Source: Candidatus Brachythrix odensensis
GTDB lineage: Bacteria > Chloroflexota > Anaerolineae > J036 > Brachytrichaceae
Assembly (NCBI GenBank): GCA_016714465.1
Contig: JADKDT010000002.1
Location: 434,001 to 498,000 of the forward strand
Direction: 5' to 3'
DNA length: 64,000 nucleotides
A program made the translations under genes and the position numbers. The notes under the pieces are model-generated. The model was not told where the DNA came from and ran no database searches. It saw nothing but the letters and a program-made list of their open reading frames with translations. Within the stretch, counting starts at the first letter, position 1; every line of letters begins with the position of its first letter. Positions 51,396 through 60,107 of this stretch are shown piece after piece.

Positions 51396-51928
51396 GGTCT
51401 CTTTGGCGGGCGCGCCGGGCTCGGGAAGAGCCTGCGCGAATCAGCGCGCTCGCCGTCCAGCGCCTTGACAAGATAAGTTAACGTTTCACGTTGTGCGGTT
51501 GCCTCGTCGGTCGTCGGCGCCGAAAGCCGCTCAAGCAGCAGAATCGCCGCCTGATTGCGCGCGCGCAGCGCCTCGTCGTCGATCTGACCCGGATACGTGA
51601 GCGGATCCGCCGCCGGCGCCGGATCGGGCGCCATGGGCGGGGGCGCGACAGGTTGCGGCCGGGTGGGCGACATCGTCTGCAGCCGCGGCGGCGGCTCGGT
51701 CACCCTGGCCTGCGTGCCGCGCCGCGATGGCTGCCCCGACATGCCGGCCCGATAGTCCAGCAACGAACCGTGATTGATGAGGAGTGACGTTCCGAGCTTC
51801 TGGGCCTCGATCGCGCCATCGCGCGCGAGCTGGCGCACATATTCCTGGTTGTAGCCGAACTCAGCAGCGGCTTCGCGCACGGTGAGCCATTCACCACGGT
51901 CGAATGGAGAGGCGGCGGCTTTGCTCAT
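51392..51928 (-). CDS. HTH (excisionase/MerR-like helix_17) DNA-binding protein
   Basis: 178 residues. N-terminal HTH_17 domain (WLTVREAAAEFGYNQEYVRQ, then DGAIEAQKLGTSLLINHGSL) followed by a Pro/Arg/Ala-rich linker (about 65-115) and a helical C-terminal part (DEALRARNQAAILLLERLSA). It probably represses the operon and binds the PIN protein with its C-terminus. TACAAT lies about 34 nt upstream, with CTAGTCTGGCACTAG (minus strand, about 51949-51935) between -10 and ATG as a candidate operator. Confidence 0.75.
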   Translation of the reverse strand: MSKAAASPFDRGEWLTVREAAAEFGYNQEYVRQLARDGAIEAQKLGTSLLINHGSLLDYRAGMSGQPSRRGTQARVTEPPPRLQTMSPTRPQPVAPPPMAPDPAPAADPLTYPGQIDDEALRARNQAAILLLERLSAPTTDEATAQRETLTYLVKALDGERADSRRLFPSPARPPKRP

Positions 51929-51965
51929 GAACGGGTTCCTAGTGCCAGACTAGACGTATTGTAGC
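51929..51965 (-). promoter_or_regulatory. Promoter/operator of the HTH-PIN-ATPase operon
   Basis: On the minus strand TACAAT (about 51963-51958) precedes an interrupted palindrome CTAG-TCTGGCA-CTAG ending about 8 nt before ATG 51928. Position between -10 and start fits an autorepressor site. Confidence 0.45.
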
Positions 51966-52004
51966 ATGCGAGATCGAAGGCGCAAGTGGACCCCCGCCGG
52001 CGCG

Positions 52005-54113
52005 CTATGCTCCCAGTCTGTTCTCCGCCATCACGCGAGCTTGCCGTATCCAACCTTCGAAGTCCGGCCGCTTGTAGAACGGCGCCTTCACCATGTCACG
52101 CAAACGCTCGGGCGAAGCGGAGCGCAGGTCGTCGACGGTCCGAATGCCCGCCGACAACAGCCTGCCCGCCATATCTCGTGTGAGGCCAGGAAACTTCGCC
52201 ATGACCACCCCATTTGTCAGGGACAACTCCGTGGTCGCGCCAGGCAGAGGCGGGACGAAGTCCTCCGCGTCGCGCGACCCGCGCAGGAAGGACGGCACGT
52301 CCAGATCTTCGCGCTCGCGCGGCGGGGGTGATTCCGCTTTGCCAGTCGTCCGGGCCGGTTGCGTGTCCGCAGTCGATGCTCTGGTGGCGCTGCGCGGTTC
52401 CGGGCGCGGCTCGCGCATCATTTCCAACACATCCGACTCGCGCGCTCCGTTCGCGGCTTTGCGCAATCGCTCGACCAGCTGCCGCTGGTTCGCGGCGTCC
52501 TTGATCGCCGCTTCGAGCCGCTGGTTCAGCATGGTGACCTGGGCAGCCAGGCGCTCGCTCGTCCCAGATCGATCGGCGGATTCATTCTGAACCTTGTCAA
52601 GCGTGGATTGCAGGCTGGTCACATGCTGCCTCAGGCTGGCCAGGGCCGCTTCGCGATGGCCGGCCAGTTCCTCGGCTTGCGCGGCGGCAGCCTGGGCCTT
52701 GCGCAGTTCACGGGCGAGCAGCGACAGTACGGGCTCGCCTTCGCGCTTGCTCTGGGCCTGAACGCGCTCCAGCAACGCGGCCTCGTTCGACTCCACGGCA
52801 AAGCTCGGCCGCAAATCGGCCAGCTCCTGGCGCGCATCCTTGTGTGCGGCCCGCAGTTCCCCCACGTCGCGGCTGAGTGCCTCGGCGCTGCCGCGTTGCT
52901 GCGCGGCATCCCGGGTGGCGTCCTCGGCCCGGGCCTCGACTTCGGCGAGTTTCTGGCGCAGGCGTTCAATCTGGGCGGTCTGGTCGGTCACCTGCCGGGA
53001 GCGCTGATCGGCGAGAGCAAGACGTTGTGAAGACTGCTGTTCAGCGCGCTGCAGATCGCGCTGGGCCTGGGCGAGCTGGCGGGCAAGCTCCGCCTGACCG
53101 CCCGCGCGTCCGGCATCAGCAATTTGCTGGGTCAGGCGCTGGATCATCTTTTCCTGACCCGCGAGCCGCTCTTCGGCCCCGCGCACGCCGGCCTGAGCGG
53201 CTTCCATGTCTCGGGTTGCGCGTTCAAGCAGCCGTTCGTACTCGGACACGGACAGGCGCGCCTGTTCGGAGGTGGAGCGCGCCTGGCGGGCCTCCTGAGT
53301 GATGTGGGCGATGGCGGACAAACGCTCCACCGCGTCCCGGCGGGCCGCCTCGAGTTCGCGGTCACGCTGGGCGAGCTGGGCGCGCAACTCGCCGATCCGG
53401 GCATCGCGAAGCTCAATCTCGCGCCGCCGTTCTGCTTCGGCCACCGGCAAGACCGCCGCCGTCCGTTCGGAACCGGCCAGATCGTGCTGACTGCGGGCCA
53501 GCGACTGCTGGGTCACGGACAACTGCTGGGTCAGGCTGGAAATCACCTGTTGCTGTTCCACCCCAAGCTTGTGCGCGCGTTCAAAGCGGGCGCTCAGGTC
53601 TTTGACTTGAATCGTGAGCCGGGTTGCGTGAACCTGAGCTTCGGATAGCTGCCGCTGCGCTTGATCGTGCCGCGCTTGTTGCTCGCCGACCTGGGCGGCC
53701 AGGCGCTGCATCGTCGCGTGACGTTCGCCCGCCGCGCGCTCGGCATCCCGGGCGATCGCCCGCGCGCGCTCGCCATCGGTCTGCAGTGAGTGCGATGCCG
53801 CCTCAAGATCAAGCCCGCGCCGCTGCGCGGCATCAAGCGAGGCCTGGGTTTGGGTCAACAGCGCGCGGGCGGCCTGCCACTGCGCGCGATAGGACTCGCG
53901 CTCGCGGGTGCGCTCCTGCGTTGCGCGCAACGCCCGGTCCAGTTCTTCGGTTGCGGCGCGAGCCGTGGCCATCGCGCGGTCGGCCTCGCGGCGCCATGCG
54001 CGGGCCTTGCCTGCCACAAGACCAAGCGCCGGCAGCGCAAGCAGGAACGCGGCCAATACAGCCACCAATGCTGCGACAAGCAGCCATCCAGGATCGCCAG
54101 GTTGATACGGCAT
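52005..54113 (-). CDS. Large membrane-anchored coiled-coil protein with C-terminal helix-hairpin-helix domain
   Basis: 702 residues. One membrane helix at about 9-33 (GWLLVAALVAVLAAFLLALP), then about 500 residues of Ala/Gln/Arg/Glu-rich coiled coil with SMC-like composition, a disordered linker, and an end domain (about 630-700) with KFPGLTRDMAGRLLSAGIRT ... VKAPFYKRPDFEGWIRQARV. The end domain is clearly homologous to that of the protein at 48239 (shared A-P-x-x-x-K-P-D-x-x-x-W-I-R-Q-A-R). It lies upstream on the same strand as the HTH-PIN-ATPase operon, 76 bp apart. Function unknown; a membrane-tethered structural or DNA-tethering role is possible. Confidence 0.72.
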   Translation of the reverse strand: MPYQPGDPGWLLVAALVAVLAAFLLALPALGLVAGKARAWRREADRAMATARAATEELDRALRATQERTRERESYRAQWQAARALLTQTQASLDAAQRRGLDLEAASHSLQTDGERARAIARDAERAAGERHATMQRLAAQVGEQQARHDQAQRQLSEAQVHATRLTIQVKDLSARFERAHKLGVEQQQVISSLTQQLSVTQQSLARSQHDLAGSERTAAVLPVAEAERRREIELRDARIGELRAQLAQRDRELEAARRDAVERLSAIAHITQEARQARSTSEQARLSVSEYERLLERATRDMEAAQAGVRGAEERLAGQEKMIQRLTQQIADAGRAGGQAELARQLAQAQRDLQRAEQQSSQRLALADQRSRQVTDQTAQIERLRQKLAEVEARAEDATRDAAQQRGSAEALSRDVGELRAAHKDARQELADLRPSFAVESNEAALLERVQAQSKREGEPVLSLLARELRKAQAAAAQAEELAGHREAALASLRQHVTSLQSTLDKVQNESADRSGTSERLAAQVTMLNQRLEAAIKDAANQRQLVERLRKAANGARESDVLEMMREPRPEPRSATRASTADTQPARTTGKAESPPPREREDLDVPSFLRGSRDAEDFVPPLPGATTELSLTNGVVMAKFPGLTRDMAGRLLSAGIRTVDDLRSASPERLRDMVKAPFYKRPDFEGWIRQARVMAENRLGA

Positions 54114-54283
54114 GTGTGATACAAGGCGCCGATCGAGATAGGCCTTGAACCGTTTTGCTCACATCAAGCAACACGCAAGGTTCAGCCCAACCGGTCAATG
54201 TGTCAGGCATGGTATCCACCCCGGGCCTGGGCGTCAATGCTCAACTAGCACTGCGCGATATACCTTGTATTGCACTAGAAGTT
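54114..54283 (-). promoter_or_regulatory. Intergenic region upstream of the coiled-coil protein
   Basis: A 170-bp stretch with no gene. It contains AACTAGCACTG and TTGCACTAGAAG and an AT-rich GATATACCTTGTATTG core in about 54240-54280, which may hold the promoter. ACTAG words also occur upstream of the HTH gene at 51935-51949. Confidence 0.3.
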
Positions 54284-54336
54284 GGGGCGAGAATGAAATC
54301 CCCCGCGCTTCGCGCGGGGGATTTCATTCTCGCCCC
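54284..54336. terminator. 25-bp perfect hairpin after the SH3/C39-like gene
   Basis: Arms 54284-54308 and 54312-54336 (GAGAATGAAATCCCCCGCGC core) around TTC, at the 3' side of the gene ending at 54355. Confidence 0.7.
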
Positions 54337-54354
54337 TGTTTCCCGATAGTCGTC

Positions 54355-56193
54355 TCAGGCCCAAACCCGCCCGGCGGGCTGGGCTTGCGCGGGCCAGATC
54401 TCGTCGCGCAGCACCTCGACATAGGCGCTGATATTGAAATCCGCCCACGCTTGGGTCCCCTGCGGGTTTAGATGGAAAATCGATCCGCCCAGATAGGGCG
54501 AATTCCAGCGCCCGGGAAACTCCGAGCGCGGCACGCGCCCGGAGCGCGCCAGCTCATCCTGATTGTCGATCAGCAACGGGCGAGCCATGACCTCGCGCCA
54601 GCGCCGGGCAAAGGCGCTAAATTCCTGGCGGGTGTATCCCAGCCCCGAGAAGCCCTTGCCCGCGTCGACGCCAGTTTCGGCGGAGACAATACCGCGCACC
54701 CGTGGATCAAAACCGCAGCGGGTGAAATACATCTCCCAGCGCCGCGCCCACCAGGCGATGCTGCTTTCATCGAAGAGGCTGCGCGCGCCATCCTTGGTGA
54801 CAGCGTAATTGTGCTGATTGAAGAGCAACGTACCCGCGTTGTAGGCGGCCGAATAGCCATCTCGTATGGCCGCGCAGATCGCCGGGTTGGTCAGGTCGGG
54901 TGTGCCGGTGGCGAATCCGCCGCCCACATAGCGCGCCTTGCCGCGGCTTTGCTTTCGGATGATCTCGGCCACGGCGATGTCAAACGCCGCCCGTTTCCGG
55001 ATGGCGTCCGGCGAGTCGCCGATCGAGTCGGTCTCGTTCATCCCCAGATAGGCCACGCCCGGAGCGAGGGTCCCAAGCGTCTTGACGAACTGCTCGGGCT
55101 CAGGCAGCCAGTTCGGCCAGATTCGGCGGGCCAGCACAAAGGCGCCCTTCCCCGCCAGATCGGCCGCCACATCGAAACTGTCACAGACCGTAAACCAGCG
55201 ACACCCTGCCCGGAACGCCTCCTGCGCGCTGCGCCCGATGGTGATCGTGTGCACGCCCAGCCCAATGTCCTGCGGCTGAATCGGCGGCGGGAGCCGCGGC
55301 GCGGGCGCGGGTTGCGGCGCCGGCTGGCCGGGTGGCATCGGCTGAGGCTGAATGTCGATCCAGTTTTCATACAGCACGGCTCGGACGATGCCGCGCGCGA
55401 GGGTCTGTCCATAGCGCGGCGTCAGCGTCTTGATCTGTCCATCCCATGGATCGATGATCATGATGCCCTTGTCCGCCGCGCCCGCCTGGACCACGCGGCC
55501 CGCCCAATTGGCCGGAAGCGCCAGAACGAAGTGCATTTGGCGCCCCGGTTGAGGCGGGTATTTCGGATCGACGCTGTCAGAGGGGAAGAAGTCAACCTCA
55601 AGGATTGCGGCCTGGCCATCGCTCAAGTGGGTCAAAACGCGCTGCACCACCTCCGCTGGCGCGTCCTGCTCGTAACGCTCCGAAAACCAGCCGATCTTGA
55701 CCGCCCCGCGCGTTTCATCATCGACGTTGAAGCGCGCGGCATAGCCGCCATACGGCCCGGGCGGGAGATACCCGCCGTTGCCTTTGCGCAGATTGTTGAC
55801 CTCGTTCGGCATCAAGGGCTTGTCCAGAGCCGAGTTGATCAGAATCGTGAAACAGGTCAACAGACAGCCATAGTCGCCAATCGTCACCGCAGGATCGTTG
55901 GTGTTCCCCAACAACTGCCCGCTCCAACGCGGGTCGCGCTGGCTGAGCGGAAAATAGCGCGGTGTGGATGTCCCGCGCGCGCCCATTGGATTCACGCCGG
56001 GAGCCGCCACCTGGGCGTCGGCGGCTGGCAGGTAGCGGCTGCCCGCGAGAACCCACCACCCGTCGCGCAACTCTGCCCCGCGCAGGATATCGCCGTAGTG
56101 GGCGGCTCCGGTGATGTTCTGAATGCCCCGGTCATTTGGGCTGTTGCGCACAAGGGAGCCAGTCGGCTTGACGATTCGAATGTCGCTTGGCAT
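54355..56193 (-). CDS. Three-part protein: SH3-like, C39-peptidase-like and glycoside-hydrolase-like domains
   Basis: 612 residues without a signal peptide. An SH3b-like start (about 1-60, DGWWVLAGSRYLPAADA), a papain/C39-like domain (about 78-270) with Cys110 in GDYGCLLTCF, His in GRQMHFVLAL (about 225) and Asp in IIDPWDG, a Pro-rich linker, then a TIM-barrel-like domain (about 300-600) with acidic candidates GMNETDS and VSAETGV. This looks like a cell-wall or glycoprotein hydrolase, although the missing secretion signal is odd. It diverges from the biotin carboxylase across only 28 bp. Confidence 0.65.
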   Translation of the reverse strand: MPSDIRIVKPTGSLVRNSPNDRGIQNITGAAHYGDILRGAELRDGWWVLAGSRYLPAADAQVAAPGVNPMGARGTSTPRYFPLSQRDPRWSGQLLGNTNDPAVTIGDYGCLLTCFTILINSALDKPLMPNEVNNLRKGNGGYLPPGPYGGYAARFNVDDETRGAVKIGWFSERYEQDAPAEVVQRVLTHLSDGQAAILEVDFFPSDSVDPKYPPQPGRQMHFVLALPANWAGRVVQAGAADKGIMIIDPWDGQIKTLTPRYGQTLARGIVRAVLYENWIDIQPQPMPPGQPAPQPAPAPRLPPPIQPQDIGLGVHTITIGRSAQEAFRAGCRWFTVCDSFDVAADLAGKGAFVLARRIWPNWLPEPEQFVKTLGTLAPGVAYLGMNETDSIGDSPDAIRKRAAFDIAVAEIIRKQSRGKARYVGGGFATGTPDLTNPAICAAIRDGYSAAYNAGTLLFNQHNYAVTKDGARSLFDESSIAWWARRWEMYFTRCGFDPRVRGIVSAETGVDAGKGFSGLGYTRQEFSAFARRWREVMARPLLIDNQDELARSGRVPRSEFPGRWNSPYLGGSIFHLNPQGTQAWADFNISAYVEVLRDEIWPAQAQPAGRVWA

Positions 56194-56221
56194 GGGTGTG
56201 TCCGTGGTATTCTAGCCGCGC
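56194..56221. promoter_or_regulatory. 28-bp divergent promoter
   Basis: TATTCTA at 56208-56214 reads TATTCT on the plus strand, 8 nt before ATG 56222 (biotin carboxylase), and TAGAAT on the minus strand, 15 nt before ATG 56193. The two -10 elements overlap, so polymerases would exclude each other. Confidence 0.5.
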
Positions 56222-57706
56222 ATGTTCAAGAAGATCTTGATTGCCAATCGTGGTGAGATCGCTGTTCGCATTATCCGCGCTTGTCACGAATTGGGGATCG
56301 CCACCGTCGCCGTTTTCTCAGATGTCGATCGGAATTCTCTCCATGTGCGGCTTGCGGATGAGGCCTTTCTGATTGGACCCGCACCGTCGCGGGACTCGTA
56401 TCTGCGGATCGACCGCATTATCGATGTCGCGCGCAAGTCGGGCGTGGATGCGATCCATCCAGGCTACGGGTTTCTGGCGGAGCGTGAAGATTTCGCGCAG
56501 GCCTGCGCCGATGCCGACATCATATTCATCGGCCCGTCTCCGTCGGCGATCGCCAAGATGGGCGACAAGGCCACCGCGCGCGCGACCGTGAAGGAAGCCG
56601 GCGTCAATATCGTCCCGGGCACCGAGGGCGAGGCCAACCTCAGCGATGACGACTTGCTCGCGCTTGCCCCAGGCATCGGCTTCCCGCTGCTGATCAAGGC
56701 CAGCGCTGGCGGGGGCGGCAAAGGCCAGCGCGAAGTGCGCGCGCTCGAAGAGATGCCCGGCCTGCTCAAGAGCGCCCGGCGCGAGGCCGAGAGCGCCTTT
56801 GGGGATGGCGCGGTCTATCTTGAGAAGCTGATCGAGGGTGCCCGTCACATCGAATTCCAGCTCCTCGGCGACCATTTCGGCAACATCATCCACCTCGGCG
56901 AACGCGAATGCAGCCTGCAGCGCCGGCGCCAGAAGGTCCTCGAAGAATCCCCCTCGCCTGCCCTCGACGCCGACCTGCGCTGGCGGATGGGACAGATGGC
57001 CGTCCGAGCCGCGCAGGCGGTCAACTACACCAACGCCGGCACGATTGAGTGTCTGCTCGACAAGCACGGCAACTACTACTTCATGGAGATGAACACGCGT
57101 CTCCAGGTCGAGCATCCCGTCACTGAGCGCGTAACCGGCATCGATATTGTCAAGGAACAGATCCGAATCGCGCGCGGCCGCAAACTGCGCTATCGGCAGG
57201 AGGATATCACCCAGACCGGCTGGGCGATCGAATGCCGGGTCAACGCCGAGGACCCCTTCAACAACTTCCTCCCGAGCACTGGCCTCATCACCCGCATCCA
57301 ATTCCCGACCGGGCCGGGCGTGCGGGTCGAGACCGGCGTGTATGAGGGTTTCGCCGTGACTCCCTACTACGATTCAATGATCGCCAAAATCATTTGCTGG
57401 GGCGATTCGCGACCCGAGGCCATCCTGCGCATGCGACGCTCGTTGAATGAGTTCCGCATCATGGGGGTGAAGACCAACATCCCCTTCCATCAGCAGTTGG
57501 TGGGCAGCCTGCGTTTTCAGGCCGGCCAATTCGACACGCGCTTTGTTGAAGACCGGTTCACGCTTGAGGACGTCTCGGATGACGCCGCCGACATTGCCGC
57601 CCTGGTGTCTACCCTGGTCGAACACCATCGCGGTCAGGTCGCCGTCAGCCACATCGAACGCGGCCAACCTCTTCGCTCGAGTCGCTGGAAATGGGCAACC
57701 CGGTAA
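56222..57706 (+). CDS. accC: Biotin carboxylase (acetyl-CoA or other acyl-CoA carboxylase subunit)
   Basis: 494 residues. Start FKKILIANRGEIAVRIIRAC, ATP-grasp with KASAGGGGKGQREV (the family usually has GGGGRGMR), ECSLQRRRQKVLEESPSPAL, FMEMNTRLQVEHPVTERVTG and the C-terminal RMRRSLNEFRIMGVKTN. It carboxylates biotin on a carrier with bicarbonate and ATP. No BCCP or carboxyltransferase gene is next to it, so the parent enzyme (acetyl- or propionyl-CoA carboxylase) is not fixed. The last 40 residues extend beyond AccC. Confidence 0.9.
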   Translation: MFKKILIANRGEIAVRIIRACHELGIATVAVFSDVDRNSLHVRLADEAFLIGPAPSRDSYLRIDRIIDVARKSGVDAIHPGYGFLAEREDFAQACADADIIFIGPSPSAIAKMGDKATARATVKEAGVNIVPGTEGEANLSDDDLLALAPGIGFPLLIKASAGGGGKGQREVRALEEMPGLLKSARREAESAFGDGAVYLEKLIEGARHIEFQLLGDHFGNIIHLGERECSLQRRRQKVLEESPSPALDADLRWRMGQMAVRAAQAVNYTNAGTIECLLDKHGNYYFMEMNTRLQVEHPVTERVTGIDIVKEQIRIARGRKLRYRQEDITQTGWAIECRVNAEDPFNNFLPSTGLITRIQFPTGPGVRVETGVYEGFAVTPYYDSMIAKIICWGDSRPEAILRMRRSLNEFRIMGVKTNIPFHQQLVGSLRFQAGQFDTRFVEDRFTLEDVSDDAADIAALVSTLVEHHRGQVAVSHIERGQPLRSSRWKWATR

Positions 57707-57718
57707 CCGTGCGGCGAC

Positions 57719-58969
57719 ATGCGCAATAACCCCGAACGACTTGCCTGGACGGTGCTTCTCGCTGCGTTCGCGGCATTTGTCGCGCTCGCAATAGGCGTTC
57801 CTGCCGCGATTTCCTCGGTTCTCAACCAATCGACGGTCAGCGCGGCGGCCTATGTTCGCCTGCAGGCTGGACGCATTCAAACATATTCCCCGCCGGCAAC
57901 CGAGCGCGACGCGCGGGTGGTCAGCCTGGAGGGCCGCGAACTGGACGAGGGCAGCACCGTCATCGTCGATCCCGATGCGTCATCGCAGGGGCTGCTCACG
58001 ATCTCGCCGGCCGGAGAGCGCGAACCGCTGGTCAGCGCCCAGGCCTATTCCGGAGCGCGGATCCAGATATGGCGGGCGAGCACGCCGCGCTTCGCAATCT
58101 CGGGGGCCCGGGATGAAGTCACCCTCATCATGTCGGCCGGGCGCGCGCAGTTCAGCGTGCGTCCGCGCAATACCCGCGGCGCCGCCGTCACCATCCTGAC
58201 CCCGTACGGATACCTCAACCTGGGCGAAGGCATCTTCACGGTGGAGGTGGCGGGGGGCGAAGCGCGTGTGCTCAGCCGGGAAGGATCGCTGGTCGCGCAC
58301 TCCAATCGGGCCGGTATTGCGCCGCTGTCACTGGCGGCGAGCGAACGCACGGCGTTGAACGATCAGAGCAAGGCACTGGCCAAAGCCGCCCCAGAGCGAA
58401 ACCTGATTCGGAACAACCTCTTTGTTGGGGATTACACGCCCTGGGAGACCGAAATTCGCTCCGCCTCCGGCACCGACGGCCGGGTCCGCCTCGAGCTGGT
58501 TGGCGGCGAGTCCTCAATTGTGCTGGATCGCCTGGGCAACGATTTGAACTGGGGCCGGACCGGCGTCTTTCAGATCGTTGGAGAGAACGTCTCCGGCCGG
58601 GCCTCGTTACGCCTTCGAATCGACTTCAAGATCCTGTCGCAACAGATCAAAGTATGCGGCAATCTCGGCTCGGAGTGCCCGTTGATGGTCAACATCACCT
58701 TCATTGATAGGGCGGGCACCCAGCGCGAGTGGTTCCAGGGGTTCTATGCCGATGGCACACCGACGCCCGATCTCCCGGATGTTGTGCGCGACAACCCGAC
58801 GACACGGCACGTGGCCAAAACCCTCAACGCGCGCGAGTCATTCGAATCCGAGAACCTGTTGCTTGGCGAATTGCGCGATGCGCAGGTCATTCAGCGAATC
58901 CGGGTGTATGCCGAAGGACATGCGGTGCAGACCCAGGTCTTCGACGTCGATCTGTTGGTTGCCGATTAG
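57719..58969 (+). CDS. Membrane-anchored FecR-like protein
   Basis: 416 residues: one N-terminal helix (WTVLLAAFAAFVALAIGVPA), a beta-rich FecR-like part (about 90-205; VTILTPYGYLNLGEGIFTVE and GGEARVLSREGSLVAHS) and a C-terminal beta-sandwich from about 225 (NLFVGDYTPWETEI ... VQTQVFDVDLLVAD). It probably lies on the outer face of the membrane. No sigma factor or receptor is adjacent, so the FecR role in signalling is not supported. Function unknown. Starts 12 bp after the biotin carboxylase. Confidence 0.65.
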   Translation: MRNNPERLAWTVLLAAFAAFVALAIGVPAAISSVLNQSTVSAAAYVRLQAGRIQTYSPPATERDARVVSLEGRELDEGSTVIVDPDASSQGLLTISPAGEREPLVSAQAYSGARIQIWRASTPRFAISGARDEVTLIMSAGRAQFSVRPRNTRGAAVTILTPYGYLNLGEGIFTVEVAGGEARVLSREGSLVAHSNRAGIAPLSLAASERTALNDQSKALAKAAPERNLIRNNLFVGDYTPWETEIRSASGTDGRVRLELVGGESSIVLDRLGNDLNWGRTGVFQIVGENVSGRASLRLRIDFKILSQQIKVCGNLGSECPLMVNITFIDRAGTQREWFQGFYADGTPTPDLPDVVRDNPTTRHVAKTLNARESFESENLLLGELRDAQVIQRIRVYAEGHAVQTQVFDVDLLVAD

Positions 58970-58991
58970 GCGCTCCCCGGCAGCTTTTCCC

Positions 58992-59051
58992 CCGCGATGA
59001 CGCCAGGGTAGCCGACCGCAATGCCGTCGGCTAACCCTGACGTCATCGCGG
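58992..59051. terminator. Hairpin between convergent genes
   Basis: Arms 58992-59016 and 59026-59051 (about 23 bp with a bulge and one mismatch) around a 9-nt loop, between the FecR-like and OB-fold genes. Confidence 0.6.
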
Positions 59052-59060
59052 CAACTCTTG

Positions 59061-60041
59061 TCAGCGCCCCGCCAGAACGATATCGGGCGCAATTTCAGGC
59101 TGCAATTCAAGCGCCCCTCGGTATTCTGTCAAACGCCCGGAGACCACAAGCGGGTCGCCGGCCGCGAGGGTCTCTGAAAACGGTACCGCCGTCCAAACGC
59201 TGTCAAAGAGTGTCATGGTCAGTTCGCTGCCCTCGTCGCCGGCCAGCCCGATTCGAATCCCGCCCTTGAACGGGGCCAAACGCGAGACGCGCGCCTGGGT
59301 GGTGACCCAGTCACCGAGCAGTACGCGGCTGATCGCGGAAACGGGCCTTGGCACTGGCGCGGGGGCGGACGCTGGAGCAAGCCCGCCCGGCATCAGCAAC
59401 AACTGACGCCGGCCGCGGTATTCGCCAACCCCACCGGTGGCGCGCGCCCAGCTTCCCAAAATCGGTGGCGCTTCTTGTTCGCCGCCCGGCAGGTCCAGGC
59501 TCATGACTGCGTCCGCTTCGGCATTGCCATCGCGCAACGTCAGAATGCGCAACGCACCCGCCTCGCGCACGCGGCGGATCTGGCCGATTACGGCCACCCG
59601 CTGGCCGAGGGGCAGTCCATCAAGCCCGGCCAGGCCGATCAGGTCAGCCGTCCTGCGAGTCAGGACCACGCCATCCGCGCTATTGACCACCAGGGCAGCT
59701 TCGCCATCACGAATCCGGAGCGTTCCCTCAATCTGAGCTTCATCGCCCGGCGACGGAATGGCACTCGCCGCCAGGAGCGCCGAGGCCGCCGCCCGGTAGG
59801 CCTGGGCCCGGACGACGCCATCGGCATCCGCCACCCGAAACGAGAGATAGCTGCCATCGGGCTCAACCGCAGGGAAATCGACGACAACCCCGGTCAGGCG
59901 CACATAGGCGAAATTCATCGCTGGCGTGATTGCGCCGGCGCTTGTCGTCGCGCGCGGCGTCGCCCTGGCCGCCCAGATCAGAGCGAGCAGGCCGGCAAAG
60001 GCCAGGAGGATGGTCAGCGCCCGAAACGGTCGAAGCAGCAT
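59061..60041 (-). CDS. Membrane-anchored protein with repeated OB-fold-like domains
   Basis: 326 residues from ATG 60041. N-terminal helix (ALTILLAFAGLLALIWAA) and at least three OB-like beta domains: VRLTGVVVDFPAVEPDGSYL ..., LGQRVAVIGQIRRVREAGAL ..., and GDPLVVSGRLTEYRGALELQ. The repeats resemble the OB-fold nucleic acid-binding family but the protein is probably outside the membrane. Function unknown. Confidence 0.6.
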   Translation of the reverse strand: MLLRPFRALTILLAFAGLLALIWAARATPRATTSAGAITPAMNFAYVRLTGVVVDFPAVEPDGSYLSFRVADADGVVRAQAYRAAASALLAASAIPSPGDEAQIEGTLRIRDGEAALVVNSADGVVLTRRTADLIGLAGLDGLPLGQRVAVIGQIRRVREAGALRILTLRDGNAEADAVMSLDLPGGEQEAPPILGSWARATGGVGEYRGRRQLLLMPGGLAPASAPAPVPRPVSAISRVLLGDWVTTQARVSRLAPFKGGIRIGLAGDEGSELTMTLFDSVWTAVPFSETLAAGDPLVVSGRLTEYRGALELQPEIAPDIVLAGR

Positions 60042-60107
60042 GGCGTCAGGCCGTAAACTGCAGCGCACGCCTGCCGGCGCGCGCCCTTGACATCCGGTTC
60101 AGCCGGA

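Noticed and set aside
54472..56256. 594-residue reading frame opposite the SH3/C39-like gene
   Set aside because: His/Arg-rich antisense shadow; the minus-strand product has recognisable domains.
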